Shown here: positions 28,579 to 37,415 of the stretch, in pieces | How the letters are laid out: every line of letters begins with the position of its first letter | Position numbering within the stretch: position 1 is the stretch's first letter | NCBI RefSeq assembly: GCF_026013645.1 | Contig: NZ_CP110224.1 | Coordinates: 2,108,001-2,172,000, forward strand | Length of the DNA: 64,000 nucleotides | Source: Virgibacillus natechei | Lineage (GTDB): Bacteria; Bacillota; Bacilli; Bacillales; Amphibacillaceae | Direction of reading: 5' to 3' | Notes under the pieces: generated by a model | What the model was told of the DNA's origin: nothing | What the model saw: only the letters and a program-made list of their open reading frames with translations | Database searches by the model: none | Translations under genes and position numbers: made by a program

Positions 28579-29598
28579 TTATGATGCCTGTACTAAATCG
28601 TATAATAATAGTTCAAACGCCAGTTCTTTATCCATCTTCCCTTGTTTCATCGTAGCATCCGCATTCGCCAACTTATCAATAACGTCCTGCAACTTTTCAA
28701 CTGGAAATTGCTTTTCTCTTTTAAGTGCAATCTTTATGACATATGGATGCGCACTAATCTGTTTCTCTAATTGACGTTGATTATAACCTTTTGCACTTAA
28801 AAGTTTCACACGTAAGATTACCCGAAACTGGAATGCTAATAACCCTATCAAAGCTATTGGTTCTTCTTTCATTTTTTCAAGATCCTTGTAAATAGCAATC
28901 GCTTTATGTAAATTACGTTCCATAACTGCATCTACAAGTCGTAATGAAGATCCGTTTACTGTATGGGCGATCAAATCCTCAGCAATAGGCTTTGTGATTA
29001 TGCCATTCTCCCCAACATACATGGCGATTTTCATTAACTCGCTCTCTAATAAATGCAAGTTTGCCGAAAGCTCTGTTTCGAAGACCTCATAAGCATCATC
29101 TTCGATTGTAACCTTTAATTGACCAGCAATATTCTTTATCCATTTTGTTAACTCATAATCTTTAATAGGTTCACAAACAGCCACTGTTGCATTTTTCTTA
29201 AGTACTTTACTTATTTTTTTACGTTCATCGATTTTTTCATATGGTGCAATGATTACCAAAATCGAATAGTCTACAGGTGACTCTAAATAACGTTGTAAGA
29301 TATCAAGCTCATGTTCAAAAGGAAGCTTAGTTGGTTTAGCCTTTAAAAATCCAGGATTACTCGCTATTATTAATTTCTTTTCACCAAAAAAAGGATATGT
29401 CTCTACATCAGCAATAACTTCCTGAATTGAAATTTCTTCCAGATCGTAAGTGGATAGATTTTCCATGTTATCTGCTAACACTTCTTTTGTAATTTGTTTC
29501 TTTAAGTTCTGTATAAAATAATCTTCAGATCCGTATAGTAAAAAAACAGATGACATTTGTTTCTTTTTTACTTGTTGTAACACTTCTAAATACGTCAT
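28579..29598 (-). CDS. holA: DNA polymerase III delta subunit
   Basis: The delta subunit opens the beta clamp in the clamp-loader complex. The 339-residue protein (yqeN in B. subtilis) starts at the ATG at 29598 (MTYLEVLQQVKKKQMSSVF), which has GGAG 8 bases upstream. The ATG ten codons earlier lacks family support. Conserved features are VFLLYGSEDYFIQ, EKKLIIASNPGF and the C-terminal helical collar (KEEPIALIGLLAFQFR). It is transcribed away from yqzM and toward rpsT. Confidence 0.94.
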   Translation of the reverse strand: MTYLEVLQQVKKKQMSSVFLLYGSEDYFIQNLKKQITKEVLADNMENLSTYDLEEISIQEVIADVETYPFFGEKKLIIASNPGFLKAKPTKLPFEHELDILQRYLESPVDYSILVIIAPYEKIDERKKISKVLKKNATVAVCEPIKDYELTKWIKNIAGQLKVTIEDDAYEVFETELSANLHLLESELMKIAMYVGENGIITKPIAEDLIAHTVNGSSLRLVDAVMERNLHKAIAIYKDLEKMKEEPIALIGLLAFQFRVILRVKLLSAKGYNQRQLEKQISAHPYVIKIALKREKQFPVEKLQDVIDKLANADATMKQGKMDKELAFELLLYDLVQAS

Positions 29599-29740
29599 AC
29601 TATCCACTCCATTATTATATATAATCAATAGTAAAACGTAATTCGGTGAATAGCAAGGAAAGTATGTAGAGGGAAACCATTACAATTCCCCTCTCTAACA
29701 TCTATATATAAACGTTTAAATAATAGCCCTAGAAACTACA

Positions 29741-29769
29741 TTTAAACGATATTTGTGTTATTATATTAT
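29741..29769 (+). promoter_or_regulatory. Possible yqzM promoter
   Basis: TTTAAA (29741-29746) and TATTAT (29764-29769) are spaced by 17 bases, about 130 bases before the yqzM GTG. Both boxes match weakly, and a sporulation sigma factor cannot be excluded. Confidence 0.35.
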
Positions 29770-29901
29770 CCTGTCTAAGAAAAAGTATAGATGTTAAGTC
29801 TTTCTAGAAATGGAGAAATAAGATTTTCTAACAAAATTCATCCAAAAGTAGATTTTTTTTTACATTTAATTTATACTGATAATTGTATAGGAGGGATAGA
29901 T

Positions 29902-30036
29902 GTGAACGAATTTGAACAAAATCCACAGTCTAAAAACCATGATGTATCTGATTCCATTAAAGGCTTTGCATTCTCATTTATTTTCTTTGTCTTGATCTTT
30001 GTGATAGGTGTAGTTGTAAGCGTAGTTGCTCAATAG
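29902..30036 (+). CDS. yqzM: Small YqzM-family membrane protein
   Basis: This 44-residue protein begins at a GTG (29902) with AGGAGG 7 bases upstream and starts NEFEQNPQSK after the initiator. One hydrophobic helix fills the C-terminal half (FAFSFIFFVLIFVIGVVVSVV). The frame is open back to an ATG at 29791, but that part has no ribosome site and runs through AT-rich spacer DNA. B. subtilis has yqzM between holA (yqeN) and comEC, with the same length and layout. Function is unknown. Confidence 0.85.
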   Translation: MNEFEQNPQSKNHDVSDSIKGFAFSFIFFVLIFVIGVVVSVVAQ

Positions 30037-30068
30037 ACACGTACTCAAACACATAATAAACGGTTTAA

Positions 30069-30102
30069 CAAAGAGACTGAACGTTAAGCACAGTCTCTTT
30101 TT
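30069..30102 (+). terminator. Terminator after yqzM
   Basis: AAAGAGACTG (30070-30079) pairs with CAGTCTCTTT (30091-30100) and is followed by TT. On the minus strand it may also end comEC transcripts. Confidence 0.8.
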
Positions 30103-30132
30103 GTGTTTCACTCAAACCCTGATACCCATATC

Positions 30133-32424
30133 CTATGGCACATACTTAAAAAACGTTCCTTGTTGATCATTCGTAAACTGATACTGTACAGCTCCATCCT
30201 TATCTGTCCGCAATATAGTCATTGCCTCTTCGCTCAGTGTTTCTAAAACTTCCAGCGTTGGATGTCCATATGTGTTATTTTCTCCTACAGCTATCAATGC
30301 ATAATCAGCACTAATCCTCGATATAAATGTCTCATCTGTTGAAGTATTACTGCCGTGGTGAGCAACCTTCAAGACATCGACAGGTAAAGATTGATATGTC
30401 GTAATAATTTCCCTTTCCTCTGCTTTTCCTATCTCTCCAGAAAAAAGCCAGTCTTTTCGTCCAAATTCAGTATACAAAACAAGTGAATTCTCATTAGCAG
30501 AATTGTGATCTTTATATGGAGCAAGCACATAAAAGGGGTGATCTTCTACTACTATTATTTCATCACGTTTCGTTTGTTGTATTTGAATATCATGATTTTT
30601 CCATAACTCGATTGTATCTCTATCTAACTCATATAGATCACTAATTATTATTTGTTCTACATCCAGGTCCTCAAGCATAAAAGGAACACTTCCGACATGG
30701 TCTATATCTTTATGACTTAAGAAGACAGCATCTATATGACTAATGCCTCGTGAATCCAAGTAAGGTTTTATAACTTGTTTATAAGCACGATCAGATGGCT
30801 CCATGTCTTCAAAAGAGAAAGTCGCGCCTGCCTCAATAAAAATAACCCCTTGACGATATGGCAGTTCAATAACAAATGCCTCTGCCTGTCCAACATCAAG
30901 CATCGTAACCATTCCCACTGGTGAGAAATATGGACGAATAGCTACACAAATAATGAGTATTGTTATTGCGCAACCAAACCTAAAAGCTTGATTCAATTTT
31001 CCATGCTGCAATTGATTCATAAATATAAAAAATAAAATATAATAGAAAACTGCCACGATAATTGGCAATGGGCCCATTGTCCATGCAAAATTAGCATACG
31101 TATCCATAAATTCAATAAATGTTAGCACGATATTATGTATTTGTACAAACGCTTTATCAAAGAAAAGGACAAAAAAGGATGGAAGTGCTGTTAGTAGTAG
31201 TAATATAAACATAAAAGGAATAATAAATAAAGAAAAATAAGGTACAATGATCCAATTTAATAAAATGGATAATGGCTGAAAGGTTGAAAAGTAAGCTAAC
31301 TGAAGAGGGAGAATCATCATTTGTGCAACAAAACCTATTTGAAGAACCTGCATAACAGAAATGTTTGTATTAGAAATCCATTGTCTGGATAATAACAATC
31401 CAAACGTAACAATAAAAGACAACTGAAAGCCTACGTGATACACAATGTATTTATCAACAACGATTAGCAAAAGAAATACGATACTAAACGTATCTGTTAC
31501 ACTGAATTTTAACTTCACCTTATTTAAAATAATAAAAATTAAAACCATTGTGCTAGCCCGCCAGACAGAAGGTTCCCCTCCTGCAATTAACGCATAAACA
31601 GGAAGGAAAAGCATCATAATCCATTGCGCTTTTTCCTTCGTAAATAAATTTAACTTAATCAGTGCAAAATAAACCAATGCAACAACTAAACCAATGTGCA
31701 AGCCAGAAATCGCCAATATATGTGACAGGCTCCATCTTTGAAATAATTCGATTGTATCATCACTTAACAGAGAGTCGTCCCCTAACACTATAGCAGTTAA
31801 CCAAGATCCTGTTTCTTTACTTATATTAGCTTCAACCTGTTTTCGTAACATATCACGGATGTTGTATACCAGATGAAGAAATGCAGATCCTTCACATTGT
31901 ATATCATCTAACGAGTTAAGGATTAATTGATAGGGGATCGCCTGTTTTAATAAATAGTTGCGGTAATCAAATTGACCCGGATTCGTACTTTGGTCGGGAA
32001 GTTCCATTTCGCCTTGTATTACACATGTTGCACCATATAGTATATCGGGATAATTTTCTAAGGAAGGAGGTTGACCTTGATTTTCAGGAAAATAAATAAC
32101 TAATACCTTATTTTCAGAGCGATAATCTTGAAAATGAAAATCAATTTTATTTTGCGTAATCGTAATTGGGCTTTCAATTTTTCCTTTGTGCTGAATCGTT
32201 TCTGGAGGTGGTTTTACATTGGCTTCATTAATATCTGGAATGTAAAGTAGAAAAAAAAGAAAGAAGGTTAAGGATAGGAGGATTGGTACTTTCCCTAACC
32301 GTTCATCATAAAGTAAATAAAATAACCATATGGAAAAAATAGCAATGAGCCAATAATTATCGAAAAATATGGTAAGAATACTAATTGCAACAGAGATAGC
32401 AGTTAAATGCCAATATCCTTTCAC
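30133..32424 (-). CDS. comEC: DNA internalization protein ComEC
   Basis: ComEC forms the inner-membrane channel for single-stranded DNA uptake in competence. The 763-residue protein has an N-terminal hydrophobic pair of helices and an OB-like extracellular region (about 60-165). The competence domain has many helices (about 200-470; LSHILAISGLHIGLV is the hallmark). A C-terminal metallo-beta-lactamase-like domain shows SHKDIDHVGS and AHHGSNTS. The lactamase His/Asp residues are intact. It is last in comEA-comEB-comEC. Confidence 0.96.
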   Translation of the reverse strand: MKGYWHLTAISVAISILTIFFDNYWLIAIFSIWLFYLLYDERLGKVPILLSLTFFLFFLLYIPDINEANVKPPPETIQHKGKIESPITITQNKIDFHFQDYRSENKVLVIYFPENQGQPPSLENYPDILYGATCVIQGEMELPDQSTNPGQFDYRNYLLKQAIPYQLILNSLDDIQCEGSAFLHLVYNIRDMLRKQVEANISKETGSWLTAIVLGDDSLLSDDTIELFQRWSLSHILAISGLHIGLVVALVYFALIKLNLFTKEKAQWIMMLFLPVYALIAGGEPSVWRASTMVLIFIILNKVKLKFSVTDTFSIVFLLLIVVDKYIVYHVGFQLSFIVTFGLLLSRQWISNTNISVMQVLQIGFVAQMMILPLQLAYFSTFQPLSILLNWIIVPYFSLFIIPFMFILLLLTALPSFFVLFFDKAFVQIHNIVLTFIEFMDTYANFAWTMGPLPIIVAVFYYILFFIFMNQLQHGKLNQAFRFGCAITILIICVAIRPYFSPVGMVTMLDVGQAEAFVIELPYRQGVIFIEAGATFSFEDMEPSDRAYKQVIKPYLDSRGISHIDAVFLSHKDIDHVGSVPFMLEDLDVEQIIISDLYELDRDTIELWKNHDIQIQQTKRDEIIVVEDHPFYVLAPYKDHNSANENSLVLYTEFGRKDWLFSGEIGKAEEREIITTYQSLPVDVLKVAHHGSNTSTDETFISRISADYALIAVGENNTYGHPTLEVLETLSEEAMTILRTDKDGAVQYQFTNDQQGTFFKYVP

Positions 32425-32440
32425 TTTATCTAATCACCTT

Positions 32441-33010
32441 TTATCTGTTTAATTTAAATAACGCTTCTATTTCATTTTTTAGAATGGACAATTCCTGTTC
32501 ACTATCTTCTGTAATCTCCAGTTTATCAAGTAGCTTTTTCACTAATTCTGCTTTTTCCTGATAATTTGTATCTACTGCCAGATAATTCAATTCCACTTTC
32601 TTTGTCTGAACACCAGCTTCTTGAAACAACGCTATTGCATATGCATCGTTTTTATAATCCTCTTTGTAATAAACATTATTTATTCCACTTTGAATGAGCT
32701 GTTTACAACATTGCAAGCAGGGAAAGTGAGTTACGTAGAGGTCAGCGTTATCTGTAGGCACACCAAATTTGGCACATTGTAATAAAGCATTTGCTTCTGC
32801 ATGTACGGTGCGAACACAATGACCATCAACGATATAACAACCATCATCCATACAATGAGTGCTTCCGGAAACACTTCCATTGTAACCACCAGCTATAATA
32901 CGTTTGTCTCTAACAATTGTGGCACCTACCATTAACCTTGGACACGTGCTGCGCAGCGCTAATAGATGACTTTGTGCCATGAAATATTGATCCCAAGATA
33001 TTCTCTCCAT
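32441..33010 (-). CDS. comEB: ComEB, deoxycytidylate deaminase family
   Basis: This protein resembles zinc-dependent dCMP deaminases. In B. subtilis ComEB is dispensable for DNA uptake but has been linked to the polar placement of competence proteins. The 189-residue protein has the zinc motif HAEANAL with the downstream FPCLQCC, plus CTHCMDDGCYI-like cysteines near residues 52-64. The catalytic Glu of HAE is present. The C-terminal 40 residues form a charged helix. It lies between comEA and comEC, with 16 bases to comEC. Confidence 0.92.
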   Translation of the reverse strand: MERISWDQYFMAQSHLLALRSTCPRLMVGATIVRDKRIIAGGYNGSVSGSTHCMDDGCYIVDGHCVRTVHAEANALLQCAKFGVPTDNADLYVTHFPCLQCCKQLIQSGINNVYYKEDYKNDAYAIALFQEAGVQTKKVELNYLAVDTNYQEKAELVKKLLDKLEITEDSEQELSILKNEIEALFKLNR

Positions 33011-33078
33011 GTATATTTCCCCCTATTGTATAATTTTCATTTCCCTTCGTTTACATTTCCTGGAATATGTCAATCGAC

Positions 33079-33672
33079 CTATGGCACCTGGATAGCGTCA
33101 AGCAAGTTTTCAAGCGTTGTTTCACCAATACCAGAAACTTCAAGTAAATCCTCTGGGGTTTGAAATAAACCGTACTCATCTCTAAAATCGATAATTGCTT
33201 GTGCTTTAGAAGGACCGACGCCGTTTAGACTTTCAATCTCTTCTTGTGTTGCGTCATTAATTTTTACCTTTCCTGAATCAGTACTGGTATTATTCCCTTC
33301 TTGGGTCTCCTCTCCTTCCATTGGTATGGTAATACTCATTTCGTCTTGTACTTTTTGTGCGAGGTTTACTTGCGATTGATCTGCATCCTCAGTAAATCCA
33401 CCTGCAATTTGAATAAGGTCATCGACACGATCGTCCGTATCCATTTCATAAACCCCGGGCTTGACTACAGCACCTTTTATATCCACGAATGCTACTGTTT
33501 CATTTGGACCTATATCATTATCTTGTTCGGGCCCTTCATCCAAAGTTGGCGTGACTGCATCAAATTCAGTATTGTTTTCTTCACCTCCACCTGCCCTAGT
33601 AAAAAATAGGAAAGCTAGAATGATGCCAGCAAGCGCTATAAAAAATGAACTTTTTTTAAGTAAATCAATCAA
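33079..33672 (-). CDS. comEA: Competence DNA-binding protein ComEA
   Basis: ComEA is the membrane-anchored receptor that binds double-stranded DNA outside the membrane. From a TTG at 33672 it has 197 residues: a membrane helix (about 8-26, FFIALAGIILAFLFF), an acidic linker, an SLBB-like domain (VAFVDIKGAVVKPGVYEM) and a C-terminal pair of helix-hairpin-helix motifs (LNGVGPSKAQAIIDFR, VSGIGETTLENL). The start is uncertain. The frame stays open to 33777, but that part lies in a repeat and gives a non-family leader. The ribosome site for the TTG (AAAGGATG) is somewhat distant. Confidence 0.88.
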   Translation of the reverse strand: MIDLLKKSSFFIALAGIILAFLFFTRAGGGEENNTEFDAVTPTLDEGPEQDNDIGPNETVAFVDIKGAVVKPGVYEMDTDDRVDDLIQIAGGFTEDADQSQVNLAQKVQDEMSITIPMEGEETQEGNNTSTDSGKVKINDATQEEIESLNGVGPSKAQAIIDFRDEYGLFQTPEDLLEVSGIGETTLENLLDAIQVP

Positions 33673-33691
33673 TGGTAAATCACATCCTTTA

Positions 33692-33840
33692 ACGTATTTT
33701 CGAGTAATTGCCTCTAAAAGCGATAGAAGACGGTGGCTTAGGTGAGACGCTGAAAGCCTTAGCATGATAAGACTCACCAGGCCCCTAAGGTGTGCTTAGT
33801 GTATTTCCTGCAACACTAAGTTGCGACTACACCACATCAT
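33692..33840. repeat. Hairpin-rich repeat upstream of comEA
   Basis: The 329-base gap between comEA and yqeM contains a folded segment. CTTAGTGT (33795-33802) pairs perfectly with ACACTAAG (33813-33820). GGTGAG near 33741-33746 pairs with CTCACC at 33773-33778, and smaller CTTA/TAAG arms lie between. Composition is less AT-rich than its flanks. The rest of the gap (33841-33970) is AT-rich; I see no gene in it and no certain promoter. Confidence 0.5.
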
Positions 33841-33972
33841 AGAGATCTTATGTTAAAAAACAACAAAGACTTTTATACGCATATTCTTTTTAATGATTTT
33901 TAATAGGATTGGGTAAATGAAGAGGGTATTCTTATTATATACTAAATTCGACATGATTTTATATAATTCCTT

Positions 33973-34016
33973 CAAAAAAAATAAAGATCGGGAATTTTGA
34001 ATTATACCGACCTTTT
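33973..34016 (-). terminator. Terminator overlapping the end of yqeM
   Basis: On the minus strand AAAGGTCGG (34015-34007) pairs with CCGATCTTT (33991-33983), allowing one G:U pair, and is followed by AUUUUUUUU. The first arm includes the last codons of yqeM, so translation of the 3' end and terminator folding overlap. Confidence 0.75.
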
Positions 34017-34754
34017 TTCAGCCAAAAAGAAAATTCTCTCTGAATTATCATCTATATTTTCGTCTATTAACTTAAAATCAGCATATATTTCAACATTTTC
34101 AAATCCTGCTGCTACCAATAATTGCTTATAAAATTCAATGGAGTAAGTTCGTTGATGATGATATTCATCAAATCTTTCATACATTTCCCCATCTAAGGAA
34201 AAAAATGTTAAATCATGGTACATCTCTCCAGGTTCATCTCCTTCTGAGCAAAACCATATATAGGAAGCATCATCCATAACATCTGCAAATATTTGATTGA
34301 TATAATGTTGGTCTACGTGGGACAAAGAGTGAACATCAAAAATAAACAAACCACCATCGTTTAATGAATCCGCAGCTCGTTTAAAAACCGACTTTAACTC
34401 TTCTTCAGTTGTAATATAATTCATAACATCACAGTAACTAACAACTGCATCGAAATGAATCAGTCCCTCTAACTCTCTCAAATCCTGACATAGCCATTGA
34501 ATAGAAAGCTTGTCTTTACTAGCCTTATGTTCGGCATAGGTTAGCATTTCTGTAGAATAATCAACACCTGTCATGGAATAGCCAGCCTTGGCCAGCCGTG
34601 TAGTGATTTCTCCTGTTCCACAGCCCAAATCTGCTATTTGTTCAATCTTTTTTCCTGATCTTTTAATAGCTGCTTGCGTGAAATTAACCCATTCGTTGTA
34701 TGGGGCATGCATCATTAGCTTGTCATATACATAAGCCATTTGTTTGTATGCCAT
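34002..34754 (-). CDS. yqeM: SAM-dependent methyltransferase YqeM
   Basis: This is a class I SAM methyltransferase of 250 residues. The SAM-binding motif IADLGCGTGEITTRLA lies near residues 40-56, followed by MTGVDYSTEML and YCDVMNYI. The substrate is not known. It is the last gene of the yqeG-yqeH-aroE-yhbY-nadD-yqeK-rsfS-yqeM operon, as in B. subtilis, and follows rsfS after 3 bases. The GGLFIFDVHS block is common to small-molecule methyltransferases of this group. Confidence 0.88.
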   Translation of the reverse strand: MAYKQMAYVYDKLMMHAPYNEWVNFTQAAIKRSGKKIEQIADLGCGTGEITTRLAKAGYSMTGVDYSTEMLTYAEHKASKDKLSIQWLCQDLRELEGLIHFDAVVSYCDVMNYITTEEELKSVFKRAADSLNDGGLFIFDVHSLSHVDQHYINQIFADVMDDASYIWFCSEGDEPGEMYHDLTFFSLDGEMYERFDEYHHQRTYSIEFYKQLLVAAGFENVEIYADFKLIDENIDDNSERIFFLAEKRSV

Positions 34755-34757
34755 TTA

Positions 34758-35114
34758 TTAACCTTCCTCACCGATGTGCAGGGGTACTCTAGCCGCATCT
34801 CCCCATAAACGCTCTAAATTATAATAATTTCGTTCGTCCTTATGAAAGATATGACATAAAACATCACCTGTATCAACCAATACCCATCGTCCTTGTTCCA
34901 TTCCTTCAATACGCCCAACTGGTATATCCCTCTCGTCCATTGCCTGTTTAATCGAACGAGCAATCGCCTGTACTTGTCTTTCCGTGTTACCGTGACAAAT
35001 GAGAAAATAATCTGCTACTAAGGAAACCTGATTCATATCTAAAGCAATAATGTCCTCTGCTCTTATATCATCACAAGCTTCTGCTGCTATTTGAATAACT
35101 TCATTGTTTTCCAT
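34758..35114 (-). CDS. rsfS: Ribosomal silencing factor RsfS
   Basis: RsfS binds ribosomal protein uL14 and blocks 30S-50S joining during nutrient shortage. The 118-residue protein has the family block IALDMNQVSLVADYFLICHG and the C-terminal WVLVDTGDVLCHIFHKDER. Its start overlaps yqeK by 14 bases. Length and position (yqeL in B. subtilis) are normal. Confidence 0.94.
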   Translation of the reverse strand: MENNEVIQIAAEACDDIRAEDIIALDMNQVSLVADYFLICHGNTERQVQAIARSIKQAMDERDIPVGRIEGMEQGRWVLVDTGDVLCHIFHKDERNYYNLERLWGDAARVPLHIGEEG

Positions 35115-35691
35115 TTATAAAATTACCTCCATCTAAACATCTAGTTAAGTCATTATACGCATGAAATGTATCTGGGTATATAGTTGCTTTTTTTTGCATC
35201 AGATAATGAATTGAGTTTCGTATCGCCATCAAGCATGCAAACTTCAAGTTTTTTTCAGCCATTTCCCTTACTTCATCAATTCCTGGAAAACTTCTCCCTG
35301 GCTCAATGTAATCTGCCAGATAGATGATCCTTTCCATTTTACTCATCTTTGCTCTTCCTGTTGTATGGTATTGAATAGCATCTCGTATTCCGGAATCTTT
35401 TATACCAAATTCCTGCTCAACAAGTACCGCTGCAACAGGACCATGCCATAGTTCATGATGATAGAGAAGTAGATCTTTCGACAGTGAACTGCTTGTGATC
35501 CTTCTTTCTAACTCATGTAACGGAAATTGTTTCGCATAATCATGGAAAATGGCTGCGAGTTCTGCTTTTTCCTTTGATTCACCGTATAAATCTGCAAGGT
35601 GGACCGCAGTCTCTGCAACACGTAATGTATGATCAAAACGTTCTTTGGTTAAGTGTGGTTTTACACGGGCTACTGCTTCACTTATTTCCAT
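35101..35691 (-). CDS. yqeK: HD-domain nucleotide hydrolase YqeK
   Basis: This HD-superfamily hydrolase has 196 residues. YqeK proteins hydrolyse diadenosine tetraphosphate symmetrically to two ADP. Metal-binding residues are visible in FDHTLRVAETAVHLA (His), AAIFHDYAKQ (the HD pair), HELWHGPVAA and IIYLADYIEPGR (Asp). Its start overlaps nadD by 14 bases and its end overlaps rsfS, so nadD-yqeK-rsfS are translationally coupled. Confidence 0.92.
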   Translation of the reverse strand: MEISEAVARVKPHLTKERFDHTLRVAETAVHLADLYGESKEKAELAAIFHDYAKQFPLHELERRITSSSLSKDLLLYHHELWHGPVAAVLVEQEFGIKDSGIRDAIQYHTTGRAKMSKMERIIYLADYIEPGRSFPGIDEVREMAEKNLKFACLMAIRNSIHYLMQKKATIYPDTFHAYNDLTRCLDGGNFINGKQ

Positions 35692-36247
35692 ACAATTGAT
35701 TCTCCTTAATATAGCTATAAACAGTATCGGGTATTAAATAATGAACCGTTTTTTTATTGGCTAATCGATTTCTTATTCCTGTTGATGATATATCAATTAT
35801 TGGCATATCGACCTCAATAATTGGGTAATCCGTTTTTAACTTATAACCTGTTCTTTTAGCACCTACGAATTTTACCAGATTAATGAGGTCATCTATTCTA
35901 TCCCAGTGCGGTAAGTATTCAACCATATCCGCTCCAATTATAAAATAGAAATCAATCGATGGATATTCAAGGCGTAATGCTGTCATTGTATCGAATGTAT
36001 ATGACTTCCCCAAGCGATCCACTTCTATTGTATTTATTTTAAAAGAATCGTTAGCTTCTATTGCTTGTTCTACCATTCCTATTCGATCTTCTACACTCGT
36101 TTTTGCTTCATCCTTATGTGGCGGCGTATAAGATGGAATAAACCATATTTCCTCTAAGCCCAGCGCCAATCGTGTTTCTTCAGCTATTACCAGATGCCCC
36201 AAATGTGGGGGATCAAAAGTTCCACCTAAAATACCAACTCGTTTCAT
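35678..36247 (-). CDS. nadD: Nicotinate-mononucleotide adenylyltransferase
   Basis: NadD makes deamido-NAD from nicotinate mononucleotide and ATP, a required step of NAD synthesis. The 189-residue protein has the nucleotidyltransferase motifs GGTFDPPHLGHL (8-19, with HxGH) and ISSTGIRNRL near the C-terminus. YFIIGADMVEYLPHW contributes to substrate binding. It follows yhbY after 11 bases in the yqeG-yqeM operon. Confidence 0.96.
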   Translation of the reverse strand: MKRVGILGGTFDPPHLGHLVIAEETRLALGLEEIWFIPSYTPPHKDEAKTSVEDRIGMVEQAIEANDSFKINTIEVDRLGKSYTFDTMTALRLEYPSIDFYFIIGADMVEYLPHWDRIDDLINLVKFVGAKRTGYKLKTDYPIIEVDMPIIDISSTGIRNRLANKKTVHYLIPDTVYSYIKENQLYGNK

Positions 36248-36258
36248 ATTATTCCCCT

Positions 36259-36549
36259 TTATGGCAGCCTGATTTGCTTATTCTCTTGAGATTCCTTATA
36301 CAATACAATTATATTTCCAATAACTTGAGCAACTTCCGCATTTGTTCCCTCAGCTAATTGCTCTGCAACGGTATCTTTGTCTTCTAAACTATTTTGCAGA
36401 ACATTTACTTTCATTAATTCCCTTTTTTCTAAGGCTTCTTTAATCTGTTGAATCATGTTCTCATTAACACCATCTTTACCCACCTGGAAAATTGGTTTTA
36501 ATTGATTGGCTTCCGATCGCAAAAATCTTTTTTGTTTTCCTGTTAACAT
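36259..36549 (-). CDS. yhbY: CRM-domain RNA-binding protein YhbY
   Basis: This 96-residue CRM-domain protein (yqeI in B. subtilis) associates with pre-50S ribosomes in related species. It starts MLTGKQKRFLRSEANQLKP and contains the GxxG-type loop GKDGVNENM and the C-terminal VAQVIGNIIVLYK. It is a single-domain protein with no membrane segment. It starts 1 base after aroE ends. Confidence 0.94.
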   Translation of the reverse strand: MLTGKQKRFLRSEANQLKPIFQVGKDGVNENMIQQIKEALEKRELMKVNVLQNSLEDKDTVAEQLAEGTNAEVAQVIGNIIVLYKESQENKQIRLP

Positions 36550-36550
36550 A

Positions 36551-37396
36551 TTATCGTCCTTCCAATTTATGTTTTAATTGTCTGTCCATACTTCCCATAG
36601 GTACTTTAAGACCTGTCCATATTTCAAAAGCATATTGAGCTTGATATAAAAGCATCGTGTGACCGTAATGTAATCCGACACCTTTTTCTCCTGCTTCTTT
36701 CAAAAGTCTCGTCTCCAGTGGTTGATAAATAATATCACTAACGATACTCGTTTCCTTAAGTTCATTCATTTTAAACACAATATTATCAGGATTTGGTTTC
36801 ATTCCTACTGATGTTGTTTGAATGATAACATCATAGTTCTTTATCATTTGTTCAGCCTGATCCAATGAAAAAATGTTAGTTGTTGTAGCATCGCTTTTTA
36901 ATTTCGCTATTTCTGCAGCCTTTTCAGTCGTTCGATTCGTTATATCTATGTTTAAAAATCCAGACTGAACCAACGCATGATAAATACCTCTTGTTGCACC
37001 ACCAGCACCAATTATAAGAATACGCTTTGCTTTATCCTGGTGGAAATTCGGGAATTTACTCTCTAAGGATCGCATATATCCTATTCCATCCGTATTATAA
37101 CCGATCCACCTTCCGTTTCGATTAACAACGGTATTAACAGCACCAATCTTTTCTGCACTCTCGTCTATTTCATCTAAAAACGAGATGATTTTTTCTTTAT
37201 AAGGAACGGTGACATTAAACCCTTGCACATTATCGTTCATTAATTGTTTGACTTTTAATGAAAAGGAATCATCTGGACTAATTTCGAAAGTGGAGTAGTC
37301 ACCATTTAAATTTGCTTTTTCCAAAAAATGCTCGTGAATCCATGGTGATAGTGAGTGATTTATTGGATAACCAATGAGCGCTAAACGATAATACAT
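36551..37396 (-). CDS. aroE: Shikimate dehydrogenase
   Basis: AroE reduces 3-dehydroshikimate with NADPH in the shikimate pathway. The 281-residue protein has the substrate region GYPINHSLSPWIHE, the catalytic lysine in NVTVPYKEKI, and the nucleotide-binding glycine loop IIGAGGATRGI. DIIYQPLETRLL and GHTMLLYQAQYAFEIWTG lie near the end. It sits between yqeH and yhbY, as in B. subtilis. Confidence 0.96.
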   Translation of the reverse strand: MYYRLALIGYPINHSLSPWIHEHFLEKANLNGDYSTFEISPDDSFSLKVKQLMNDNVQGFNVTVPYKEKIISFLDEIDESAEKIGAVNTVVNRNGRWIGYNTDGIGYMRSLESKFPNFHQDKAKRILIIGAGGATRGIYHALVQSGFLNIDITNRTTEKAAEIAKLKSDATTTNIFSLDQAEQMIKNYDVIIQTTSVGMKPNPDNIVFKMNELKETSIVSDIIYQPLETRLLKEAGEKGVGLHYGHTMLLYQAQYAFEIWTGLKVPMGSMDRQLKHKLEGR

Positions 37397-37415
37397 AAGA
37401 ACAAGATCCCCTCTC

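Noticed and set aside
29791..29901. Longer 81-residue version of YqzM
   Set aside because: The extra region is AT-rich spacer without a ribosome site; the GTG at 29902 has AGGAGG and gives the family length.
33673..33777. N-terminal extension of ComEA by about 35 residues
   Set aside because: It falls in a hairpin-rich repeat, precedes the membrane anchor with a non-family leader and lacks a ribosome site.
33841..33970. ComK-type boxes (AAAA-N5-TTTT) before comEA
   Set aside because: Only imperfect matches such as AAAA-N5-TGTT were found in very AT-rich DNA, with no correctly spaced pair.
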